Part shown: positions 51,994 to 62,744 of the stretch, piece after piece | Layout: every line of letters starts with the position of its first letter | Position numbering within the stretch: position 1 is the first letter of the stretch | Assembly (NCBI GenBank): GCA_023053685.1 | Contig: JALIGW010000283.1 | Span: 1 to 64,000, forward strand | DNA: 64,000 nt | From: Diadophis punctatus similis | Lineage: Eukaryota > Chordata > Lepidosauria > Squamata > Dipsadidae | Direction of reading: 5' to 3' | The notes under the pieces: model-generated | The model's database searches: none | What the model saw: the letters and a program-made list of their open reading frames with translations, nothing else | Told to the model about the DNA's origin: nothing | Program-made: the position numbers and the translations under genes

Positions 51994-52845
51994 AACACAT
52001 ATTCCTGTTCCCCACGTGTTGGAAAGCCGAATTCTCGCTTGATTTTCGATTCCGAGCCTACCCTGAAGAGCTAGCCCAAAGTCTAACACTGCATTCGCCT
52101 TAGGATTCAATTCAGCCCAAAAACATCACTTTTGACAAACACCTCAGAAATGAAAAAGAAACACATATTCCTGTTCCCCACGTGTTGGAAAGCCGAATTC
52201 TCGCTTGATTTTCGATTCCGAGCCTACCCTGAAGAGCTAGCCGAAAGTCTAACACAGCATTCGCCTTAGGACTCAATACAGCCAAAAAACATGACTTTTG
52301 ACAAACACCTCAGAAATGAAAATGAAACACATATTCCTGTTCCCCACAGGCTGGAAAGCCGAATTCTTGCTTGATTTTTGATTCCGACCTTTCCCTGAAG
52401 AGCTAGCCCAATGTCTAACACTGCATTCACCTTAGTTCTCAATTCAGCCAAAAAACATCACTTTTGACAAACACATCAGAAATGAAAAAGAAACACATAT
52501 TCCTGTTCCCCACATGCTGGAAAGCCGAATTCTCGCTTGATTTTCGATTCTGAGCCTACCCTGAAGAGCTAGCCCATAGTCTAACACTGCATTCACCTTA
52601 GGATTCAATTCAGCCCAAAAACATCACTTTTGACAAACACGTCAGAAATGAAACAGAAACACATATTCCTGTTCCCCACGTGTTGGAAAGCCGAATTCTC
52701 GCTTGATTTTCGATTCCGAGCCTACCCTGAAGAGCTAGCCGAAAGTCTAACACAGCATTCTCCTTAGGATTCAATTCAGTCCAAAAACATCACTTTTGAC
52801 AAACACCTCAGAAATGAAAAAGAAACACATATTCCTGTTCCCCAC
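51994..52845. repeat. 11-mer offset duplication, copy 1 core
   Basis: This matches 53,818-54,668 at an offset of 1,824 bp (11 monomers). Shared rare forms are ACACGTCAGAAATGAAACAG, CCCCACATGCTGG, GCATTCTCC and CAATTCAGTCC. Confidence 0.8.
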
Positions 52846-53817
52846 GTGTTGGAAAGCCGAATTCTCGCTTGATTTTCGATTCCGAGCCTACCCTGAAGAG
52901 CTAGCCCAAAGTCTAACACAGCATTCGCCTTAGGATTCAATTCAGCCCAAAAACATCACTTTTGACAAAAACCTCAGAAATGAAAAAGAAACACATATTC
53001 CTGTTCCCCACATGCTGGAAAGCCGAATTCTCGCTTGATTTTCGATTCCGAGCCTACCCTGAAGAGCTAGCTCACGGTCTAACACAGCATTCGCCTTAGG
53101 ACTCAATACAGCCAAAAAACATGACTTTTGACAAACACCTCAGAAATGAAAATGAAACACATATTCCTGTTCCCTACAGGCTGGAAAGCCGAATTCTTGC
53201 TTGATTTTTGATTCCGACCTTTCCCTGAAGAGCTAGCCCAATGTCAAACACGGAATTCGCCTCAGTTCTCAATTCAGCCAAAAAACATCACTTTTGACAA
53301 ACACCTCAGAAATGAAAATGAAACACATATTCCTCTTCCCCACGTGCTGGAAAGCCGAATTCTCGCTTGATTTTCGATTCCGAGCCTACCCTGAAGAGCT
53401 AGCCCAAAGTCTAACACAGCATTCGCCTTAGGATTCAATTCAGCCCAAAAACATCACTTTTGACAAACACCTCAGAAATGAAAAAGAAACACACATTCCT
53501 GTTCCCCACGGGCTGCAAAGCCGAATTCTCGCTTGATTTTTGATTCCGACCTTTCCCTGAAGAGCTAGCCCAAGGTCTAACACACTTCGCCTTATTTCTC
53601 AATTTAGCCCAAAAACATCACTTTTGACAAACACCTCAGAAATGAAAAAGAAACACATATTCCTGTTCCCCACAGGCTGGAAAGCCGAATTCTCACTTGA
53701 TTTTTGATTCCGACCTTTCCCTGAAGAGCTAGCCCAATGTCTAACACAGAATTCGCCTTATTTCTCAATTCAGCCCAAAAACATCACTTTTGACAAACAC
53801 CTCAGAAATGAAAAAGA
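52846..53817. repeat. B monomers between the 11-mer copies
   Basis: This holds AACACATATTCCTCTTCC (near 53,330), CCCTACAGG (53,172) and the shortened ACACACTTCGCC (53,581). The same order recurs at 61,300-62,270. One extra monomer (CTCACTTGATTTTT with CCAATGTCTAACACAGAATTC) sits at about 53,640-53,805, absent after the matching point near 51,960. Confidence 0.7.
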
Positions 53818-54668
53818 AACACATATTCCTGTTCCCCACGTGTTGGAAAGCCGAATTCTCGCTTGATTTTCGATTCCGAGCCTACCCTGAAGAGCTAGCC
53901 CAAAGTCTAACACTGCATTCGCCTTAGGATTCAATTCAGCCCAAAAACATCACTTTTGACAAACACCTCAGAAATGAAAAAGAAACACATATTCCTGTTC
54001 CCCACGTGTTGGAAAGCCGAATTCTCGCTTGATTTTCGATTCCGAGCCTACCCTGAAGAGCTAGCCGAAAGTCTAACACAGCATTCGCCTTAGGACTCAA
54101 TACAGCCAAAAAACATGACTTTTGACAAACACCTCAGAAATGAAAATGAAACACATATTCCTGTTCCCCACAGGCTGGAAAGCCGAATTCTTGCTTGATT
54201 TTTGATTCCGACCTTTCCCTGAAGAGCTAGCCCAATGTCTAACACTGCATTCACCTTAGTTCTCAATTCAGCCAAAAAACATCACTTTTGACAAACACAT
54301 CAGAAATGAAAAAGAAACACATATTCCTGTTCCCCACATGCTGGAAAGCCGAATTCTCGCTTGATTTTCGATTCTGAGCCTACCCTGAAGAGCTAGCCCA
54401 AAGTCTAACACTGCATTCACCTTAGGATTCAATTCAGCCCAAAAACATCACTTTTGACAAACACGTCAGAAATGAAACAGAAACACATATTCCTGTTCCC
54501 CACGTGTTGGAAAGCCGAATTCTCGCTTGATTTTCGATTCCGAGCCTACCCTGAAGAGCTAGCCGAAAGTCTAACACAGCATTCTCCTTAGGATTCAATT
54601 CAGTCCAAAAACATCACTTTTGACAAACACCTCAGAAATGAAAAAGAAACACATATTCCTGTTCCCCA
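53818..54668. repeat. 11-mer offset duplication, copy 2 core
   Basis: This is the second copy of the 51,994-52,845 core. The match ends near 54,668, where this copy continues CACAGGCTGG and the first continues CACGTGTTGG. Confidence 0.8.
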
Positions 54669-55929
54669 CAGGCTGGAAAGCCGAATTCTCGCTTGATTTT
54701 CGATTCCGAGCCTACCCTGAAGAGCTAGCTCACGGTCTAACACAGCATTCGCCTTATTTCTAAATTCAGCCCAAAAACATCACTTTTGAAAAACACCTCA
54801 GAAATGAAAATGAAACACATATTCCTGTTCCCCACGGGCTGGAATGCCGAATTCTCGCTTGATTTTCGATTCTGAGCCTACCCTGAAGAGCTAGCCCAAA
54901 GTCTAACACTGCATTCGCCTTAGGACTCAATACAGCCAAAAAACATGACTTTTGACAAACACCTCAGAAATGAAAATGAAACACATATTCCTGTTCCCCA
55001 CAGGCTGGAAAGCCGAATTCTCGCTTGATTTTTGATTCTGACCTTTCCCTGAAGAGCTAGTCCAAGGTCTAACACCGCATTCGTCTTATTTCTCAATTCA
55101 GCCCAAAAACATCACTTTTGACAAACACCTCAGAAATGAAAAAGAAACACATATTCCTGTTCCCCACGGGCTGGAAAGCCGAATTCTCGCTTGATTTTCG
55201 ATTCCGAGCCTACCCTGAAGAGCTAGCCCAAAGTCTAAAACAGCATTCGCGTTATTTCTCAATTCAGCCCAAAAACATGACTTTTGACAAACACCTCAGA
55301 AATGAAAATGAAACACATATTCCTGTTCCCCATGGGCTGGAAAGCCGAATTCTCGCTTGATTTTCGATTCCGAGCCTACCCTGAAGAGCTAGCCCGAAGT
55401 CTAACACTGCATTCGCCTTAGGACTCAACACAGCCAAAAAACATGACTTTTGACAAACACCTCAGAAATGAAAATGAAACACATATTCCTGTTCCCCACA
55501 GGCTGGAAAGCCGAATTCTCGCTTGATTTTCGATTCCGAGCCTACCCTGAAGAGCTAGCTCACGGTCTAACACAGCATTCGCCTTATTTCTAAATTCAGC
55601 CCAAAAACATCACTTTTGAAAAACACCTCAGAAATGAAAAAGAAACACATATTCCTGTTCTCCACGGGCTGGAAAGCCGAATTCTCGCTTGATTTTCGAT
55701 TCTGAGCCTACCCTGAAGAGCTAGCCCAAAGTCTAACTGCATTCGCCTTAGGACTCAATACAGCCAAAAAACATGACTTTTGACAAACACCTCAGAAATG
55801 AAAATGAAACACATATTCCTGTTCCCCATGGGCTGGAAAGCCGAATTCTCGCTTGATTTTCGATTCCGAGCCTACCCTGAAGAGCTAGCCCAAAGTCTAA
55901 CACTACATTCACCTTAGGACTCAATACAG
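54669..55929. repeat. B monomers re-using super-repeat variants
   Basis: This begins with the palindromic GAGCTAGCTCACGG form (54,722), then a GCTAGTCCAAGG monomer (55,060) and a CAGCATTCGCGTT monomer (55,245), all also found in the super-repeats. From about 55,650 it aligns with 29,658 onward at an offset of 25,992 bp. A GGAATGCCGAATTC variant near 54,842 is private. Confidence 0.7.
54722..54731. other. GAGCTAGCTC 10-bp palindrome (example)
   Basis: Most monomers have GAGCTAGCCC with a 6-bp GCTAGC palindrome. The variant with GCTC extends it to a perfect 10-bp palindrome, usually followed by ACGG or AAGG. It marks particular monomers of the section B super-repeats. Confidence 0.75.
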
Positions 55930-57106
55930 CCAAAAAACATGACTTTTGACAAACACCTCAGAAATGAAAATGAAACACATATTCCTGTTCCCCACAGGCT
56001 GGAAAGCCGAATTCTCGCTTGATTTTCGATTCCGAGCCTACCCTGAAGAGCTAGCTCACGGTCTAACACAGCATTCGCCTTATTTCTCAATTCAGCCCAA
56101 AAACATCACTTTTGACAAACACCTCAGAAATGAAAAAGAAACACATATTCCTGTTCCCCACGGGCTGGAAAGCCAAATTCTCGCTTGATTTTCGATTCCG
56201 AGCCTACCCTGAAGAGCTAGCCCAAGGTCTAACACAGCATTCGCCTTAGGACTCAATACAGCCAAAAACATGATTTTTGACAAACACCTCAGAAATGAAA
56301 ATGAAACACATATTCCTGTTCCCCACAGGCTGGAAAGCCAAATTCTCGCTTGATTTTCGATTCCGAGCCTACCCTGAAGAGCTAGCTCAAGGTCTAACAC
56401 AGCATTCGCCTTATTTCTCAATTCAGCCCAAAAACATCACTTTTGACAAACACCTCAGAATTGAAAATGAAAAACATATTCCTGTTCCCCACGGGCTGGA
56501 AAGCCGAATTCTCGCTTGATTTTCGATTCTGAGCCTACCCTGAAGAGCTAGCCCAAAGTCTAACACTGCATTCGCCTTAGGACTCAATACAGCCAAAAAA
56601 CATCACTTTTGACAAACACCTCAGAAATGAAAATGAAACATATATTCCTGTTCCCCACAGGCTGGAAAGCCGAATTCTCGCTTGATTTTCGATTCCGAGC
56701 CTACCCTGAAGAGCTAGCCCAAAGTCTAACACAGCATTCGCCTTAGGACTGAATACAGCCAAAAAACATGACTTTTGACAAACACCTCAGAAATGAAAAT
56801 GAAACACATATTCCTGTTCCCCACAGGCTGGAAAGCCGAATTCTCGCTTGATTTTTGATTCTGACCTTTCCCTGAAGAGCTAGTCCAAGGTCTAACACCG
56901 CATTCGTCTTATTTCTCAATTCAGCCCAAAAACATCACTTTTGACAAACACCTCAGAAATGAAAAAGAAACACATATTCCTGTTCCCCACGGGCTGGAAA
57001 GCCGAATTCTCGCTTGATTTTCGATTCCGAGCCTACCATGAAGAGCTAGCCCAAAGTCTAAAACAGCATTCGCGTTATTTCTCAATTCAGCCCAAAAACA
57101 TGACTT
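55930..57106. repeat. 7-mer duplication, copy 1 (1161-bp spacing)
   Basis: This matches 57,107-58,267 at an offset of 1161 bp (7 monomers). It shares the rare CCTACCATGAAG (57,034 and 58,195), GAAAATGAAAAACATATTCC, and the fused monomer near 56,276-56,340. It descends from the 29,954-33,990 type of sequence: the offset to copy I changes from 25,992 to 25,827 inside it, a loss of one 165-bp monomer. Confidence 0.85.
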
Positions 57107-58267
57107 TTGACAAACACCTCAGAAATGAAAATGAAACACATATTCCTGTTCCCCACAGGCTGGAAAGCCGAATTCTCGCTTGATTTTCGATTCCGAGCCT
57201 ACCCTGAAGAGCTAGCTCACGGTCTAACACAGCATTCGCCTTATTTCTCAATTCAGCCCAAAAACATCACTTTTGACAAACACCTCAGAAATGAAAAAGA
57301 AACACATATTCCTGTTCCCCACGGGCTGGAAAGCCAAATTCTCGCTTGATTTTCGATTCCGAGCCTACCCTGAAGAGCTAGCCCAAGGTCTAACACAGCA
57401 TTCGCCTTAGGACTCAATACAGCCAAAAACATGATTTTTGACAAACACCTCAGAAATGAAAATGAAACACATATTCCTGTTCCCCACAGGCTGGAAAGCC
57501 AAATTCTCGCTTGATTTTCGATTCCGAGCCTACCCTGAAGAGCTAGCTCAAGGTCTAACACAGCATTCGCCTTATTTCTCAATTCAGCCCAAAAACATCA
57601 CTTTTGACAAACACCTCAGAATTGAAAATGAAAAACATATTCCTGTTCCCCACGGGCTGGAAAGCCGAATTCTCGCTTGATTTTCGATTCTGAGCCTACC
57701 CTGAAGAGCTAGCCCAAAGTCTAACACTGCATTCGCCTTAGGACTCAATACAGCCAAAAAACATCACTTTTGACAAACACCTCAGAAATGAAAATGAAAC
57801 ATATATTCCTGTTCCCCACAGGCTGGAAAGCGAATTCTCGCTTGATTTTCGATTCCGAGCCTACCCTGAAGAGCTAGCCCAAAGTCTAACACAGCATTCG
57901 CCTTAGGACTGAATACAGCCAAAAAACATGACTTTTGACAAACACCTCAGAAATGAAAATGAAAACACATATTCCTGTTCCCCACAGGCTGGAAAGCCGA
58001 ATTCTCGCTTGATTTTTGATTCTGACCTTTCCCTGAAGAGCTAGTCCAAGGTCTAACACCGCATTCGTCTTATTTCTCAATTCAGCCCAAAAACATCACT
58101 TTTGACAAACACCTCAGAAATGAAAAAGAAACACATATTCCTGTTCCCCACGGGCTGGAAAGCCGAATTCTCGCTTGATTTTCGATTCCGAGCCTACCAT
58201 GAAGAGCTAGCCCAAAGTCTAAAACAGCATTCGCGTTATTTCTCAATTCAGCCAAAAACATGACTTT
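57107..58267. repeat. 7-mer duplication, copy 2
   Basis: This is nearly identical to copy 1 but with three private indels: GGAAAGCGAATTC (C missing near 57,832), GAAAACACAT (A added near 57,963) and CAGCCAAAAACATGAC (one base missing near 58,252). Three indels within about 430 bp is unusual for section B. Right of 58,267 the sequence rejoins the order seen at 49,978. Confidence 0.85.
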
Positions 58268-59592
58268 TGACAAACACCTCAGAAATGAAAATGAAACACA
58301 TATTCCTGTTCCCCACAGGCTGGAAAGTTGAATTCTCGCTTGATTTTCGATTCCGAGCCAACCCTGAAGACCTAGCCCAAGGTCTAACACAGCATTCGTC
58401 TTATTTCTCAATTCAGCCCAAAAACATCACTTTTGACAAACACCTCAGAAATGAAAATGAAACACATATTCCTGTTCCCCAAAGGCTGGAAAGCCGAATT
58501 CTCGCTTGATTTTCGATTCCGAGCCTACCCTGAAGAGCTAGCCCAAAGTCTAACACTGCATTCGCCTTAGGACTCAATACAGCCAAAAAACATGACTTTT
58601 GACAAACACCTCAGAAATGAAAATGAAACACATATTCCTGTTCCCCAAGGGCTGCAAAGCCGAATTCTCGCTTGATTTTCGATTCCGACCTTTCCCTGAA
58701 GAGCTAGCCCAAGGTCTAACACACTTCGCCTTATTTCTCAATTTAGCCCAAAAACATCACTTTTGACAAACACCTCAGAAATGAAAAAGAAACACATATT
58801 CCTGTTCCCCACAGGCTGGAAAGCCGAATTCTCACTTGATTTTTGATTCCGACCTTTCCCTGAAGAGTTAGCCCAATGTCTAACACAGAATTCGCCTCAT
58901 TTCTCAATTCAGCCCAAAAACATCACTTTTGACAAACACCTCAGAAATGAAAAAGAAACACATATTCCTGTTCCCCACGTGCTGGAAAGCCGAATTCTCG
59001 CTTGATTTTCGATTCCGAGCCTACCCTGAAGAGCTAGCCCAAAGTCTAAAACAGCATTCGCCTTAGGACTCAATACAGCCAAAAAACATGACTTTTGACA
59101 AACACCTCAGAAATGAAAATGAAACACATATTCCTGTTCCCCACAGGCTAGAAAGCCGAATTCTTGCTTGATTTTTGATTCTGACCTTTCCCTGAAGAGC
59201 TAGCCCAATGTCTCACACGGAATTCGCCTTAGTTCTCAATTCAGCCAAAAAACATCACTTTTGACAAACACCTCAGAAATGAAAATGAAACACATATTCC
59301 TGTTCCCCACAGGCTGGAAAGCTGAATTCTTGCTTGATTTTTGATTCCGAGCCTACCCTGAAGAGCTAGCCCAAAGTCTAACACAGCATTCGCCTTAGGA
59401 TTCAATTCAGCCCAAAAACATCAGTTTTGACAAACACCTCAGAAATGGAAAAGAAACACATATTCCTGTTCCCCACAGGCTGGAAAGCCGAATTCTCATT
59501 TGATTTTTGATTCCGACCTTTCCCTGAAGAGCTAGCCCAAGGTCTAACACAGCATTCGCCTTATTCCTCAATTCAGCCCAAAAACATCACTT
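58268..59592. repeat. B array matching 49.98-51.30 kb
   Basis: This aligns with 49,979-51,303 at a constant offset of 8,289 bp (50 monomers), including GGAAAGTTGAATTC, CCAACCCTGAAGACC and GGCTAGAAAGCC. The 50-monomer spacing spans the 11-mer and 7-mer regions and so is another tier of repetition. Confidence 0.8.
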
Positions 59593-62500
59593 TTGACAAA
59601 CACCTCAGAAATGAAAAAGAAACATATATTCCTGTTCCCCACGGGCTGGAAAGCCGAATTCTTGCTTGAATTTCGATTCCGAGCCTACCCTGAAGAGCTA
59701 GCCCAAGGTCTAACACAGCATTCGCCTTATTTCTCAATTCAGCCCAAAAACATCACTTTTGACAAACACCTCAGAAATGAAAATGAAACACATATTCCTG
59801 TTCCCCACAGGCTGGAAAGCTGAATTCTCGCTTGATTTTCGATTCCGAGCCTACCCTGAAGAGCTAGCCCGAAGGCTAACACACCATTCGCCTCAGTTCT
59901 CAATTCAGCCAAAAAGCATCACTTTTGACAAACACCTCAGAAATGAAAATGAAACACATATTCCTCTTCCCCACGTGCTGGAAAGCCGAATTCTCGCTTG
60001 ATTTTCGATTCCGAGCCTACCCTGAAGAGCTAGACCAAAGTCTAACACAGCATTCGCCTTAGTTCTCAATTCAGCCAAAAAGCATCACTTTTGACAAACA
60101 CCTCAGAAATGAAAATGAAACACACATTCCTGTTCCCCACGGGCTGCAAAGCCGAATTCTCGCTTGATTTTTGATTCCGACCTTTCCCTGAAGAGCTAGC
60201 CCAAGGTCTAACACACTTCGCCTTATTTCTCAATTTAGCCCAAAAACATCACTTTTGACAAACACCTCAGAAATGAAAAAGAAACACATATTCCTGTTCC
60301 CCACAGGCTGGAAAGCCGAATTCTCACTTGATTTTTGATTCCGACCTTTCCCTGAAGAGCTAGCCCAATGTCTAACACAGAATTCGCCTTATTTCTCAAT
60401 TCAGCCCAAAAACATCACTTTTGACAAACACCTCAGAAATGAAAAAGAAACACATATTCCTGTTCCCCACGTGTTGGAAAGCCGAATTCTCGCTTGATTT
60501 TCGATTCCGAGCCTACCCTGAAGAGCTAGCCCAAAGTCTAACACTGCATTCGCCTTAGGATTCAATTCAGCCCAAAAACATCACTTTTGACAAACACCTC
60601 AGAAATGAAAAAGAAACACATATTCCTGTTCCCCACGTGTTGGAAAGCCGAATTCTCGCTTGATTTTCGATTCCGAGCCTACCCTGAAGAGCTAGCCGAA
60701 AGTCTAACACAGCATTCGCCTTAGGACTCAATACAGCCAAAAAACATGACTTTTGACAAACACCTCAGAAATGAAAATGAAACACATATTCCTGTTCCCC
60801 ACAGGCTGGAAAGCCGAATTCTTGCTTGATTTTTGATTCCGACCTTTCCCTGAAGAGCTAGCCCAATGTCTAACACTGCATTCACCTTAGTTCTCAATTC
60901 AGCCAAAAAACATCACTTTTGACAAACACATCAGAAATGAAAAAGAAACACATATTCCTGTTCCCCACATGCTGGAAAGCCGAATTCTCGCTTGATTTTC
61001 GATTCTGAGCCTACCCTGAAGAGCTAGCCCAAAGTCTAACACTGCATTCACCTTAGGATTCAATTCAGCCCAAAAACATCACTTTTGACAAACACGTCAG
61101 AAATGAAACAGAAACACATATTCCTGTTCCCCACGTGTTGGAAAGCCGAATTCTCGCTTGATTTTCGATTCCAAGCCTACCCTGAAGAGCTAGCCGAAAG
61201 TCTAACACAGCATTCTCCTTAGGATTCAATTCAGTCCAAAAACATCACTTTTGACAAACACCTCAGAAATGAAAAAGAAACACATATTCCTGTTCCCCAC
61301 GTGTTGGAAAGCTGAATTCTCGCTTGATTTTCGATTCCGAGCCTACCCTGAAGAGCTAGCCCAAAGTCTAACACAGCATTCGCCTTAGGATTCAATTCAG
61401 CCCAAAAACATCACTTTTGACAAAAACCTCAGAAATGAAAAAGAAACACATATTCCTGTTCCCCACGTGCTGGAAAGCCGAATTCTCGCTTGATTTTCGA
61501 TTCCGAGCCTACCCTGAAGAGCTAGCTCACGGTCTAACACAGCATTCGCCTTAGGACTCAATACAGCCAAAAAACATGACTTTTGACAAACACCTCAGAA
61601 ATGAAAATGAAACACATATTCCTGTTCCCTACAGGCTGGAAAGCCGAATTCTTGCTTGATTTTTGATTCCGACCTTTCCCTGAAGAGCTAGCCCAATGTC
61701 TAACACGGAATTCGCCTCAGTTCTCAATTCAGCCAAAAAACATCACTTTTGACAAACACCTCAGAAATGAAAATGAAACACATATTCCTCTTCCCCACGT
61801 GCTGGAAAGCTGAATTCTCGCTTGATTTTCGATTCCGAGCCTACCCTGAAGAGCTAGCCCAAAGTCTAACACAGCATTCGCCTTAGGATTCAATTCAGCC
61901 CAAAAACATCACTTTTGACAAACACCTCAGAAATGAAAAAGAAACACACATTCCTGTTCCCCACGGGCTGCAAAGCCGAATTCTCGCTTGATTTTTGATT
62001 CCGACCTTTCCCTGAAGAGCTAGCCCAAGGTCTAACACACTTCGCCTTATTTCTCAATTTAGCCCAAAAACATCACTTTTGACAAACACCTCAGAAATGA
62101 AAAAGAAACACATATTCCTGTTCCCCACAGGCTGGAAAGCCGAATTCTCACTTGATTTTTGATTCCGACCTTTCCCTGAAGAGCTAGCCCAATGTCTAAC
62201 ACAGAATTCGCCTTATTTCTCAATTCAGCCCAAAAACATCACTTTTGACAAACACCTCAGAAATGAAAAAGAAACACATATTCCTGTTCCCCACGTGTTG
62301 GAAAGCCGAATTCTCGCTTGATTTTCGATTCCGAGCCTACCCTGAAGAGCTAGCCCAAAGTCTAACACTGCATTCACCTTAGGATTCAATTCAGCCCAAA
62401 AACATCACTTTTGACAAACACGTCAGAAATGAAACAGAAACACATATTCCTGTTCCCCACGTGTTGGAAAGCCGAATTCTCGCTTGATTTTCGATTCCGA

Positions 62501-62744
62501 GCCTACCCTGAAGAGCTAGCCGAAAGTCTAACACAGCATTCTCCTTAGGATTCAATTCAGTCCAAAAACATCACTTTTGACAAAAACACCTCAGAAATGA
62601 AAAAGAAACACATATTCCTGTTCCCCACAGGCTGGAAAGCCGAATTCTCGCTTGATTTTCGATTCTGAGCCTACCCTGAAGAGCTAGCCCAAAGTCTAAC
62701 ACTGCATTCGCCTTAGGACTCAATACAGCCAAAAAACATCACTT
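59593..62744. repeat. 19-mer duplication, copy 1 (3152 bp)
   Basis: The AAACATATATTCCTG/GAATTCTTGCTTGAATTT monomer, the CCCGAAGGCTAACACACC monomer and the following order start again at 62,745, an offset of 3152 bp (19 monomers). Relative to 51,304-54,668 this block has one extra monomer (offset moves from 8,289 to 8,455) and later lacks three (offset 7,957 near 62,400). GACAAAAACACCTC near 62,580 has two extra bases. Confidence 0.85.
60468..60473. other. CACGTG palindrome variant (example)
   Basis: The same monomer site becomes CACGTG (CCCCACGTGTTGG or CCCCACGTGCTGG). It occurs only in section B, mainly at 22.9-23.6, 34.4-34.7, 43.0-46.0, 50.7-54.5 and 58.9-63.9 kb. CACGTG is the core known for many bHLH and bZIP factors; any binding here is speculation. 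Confidence 0.7.
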
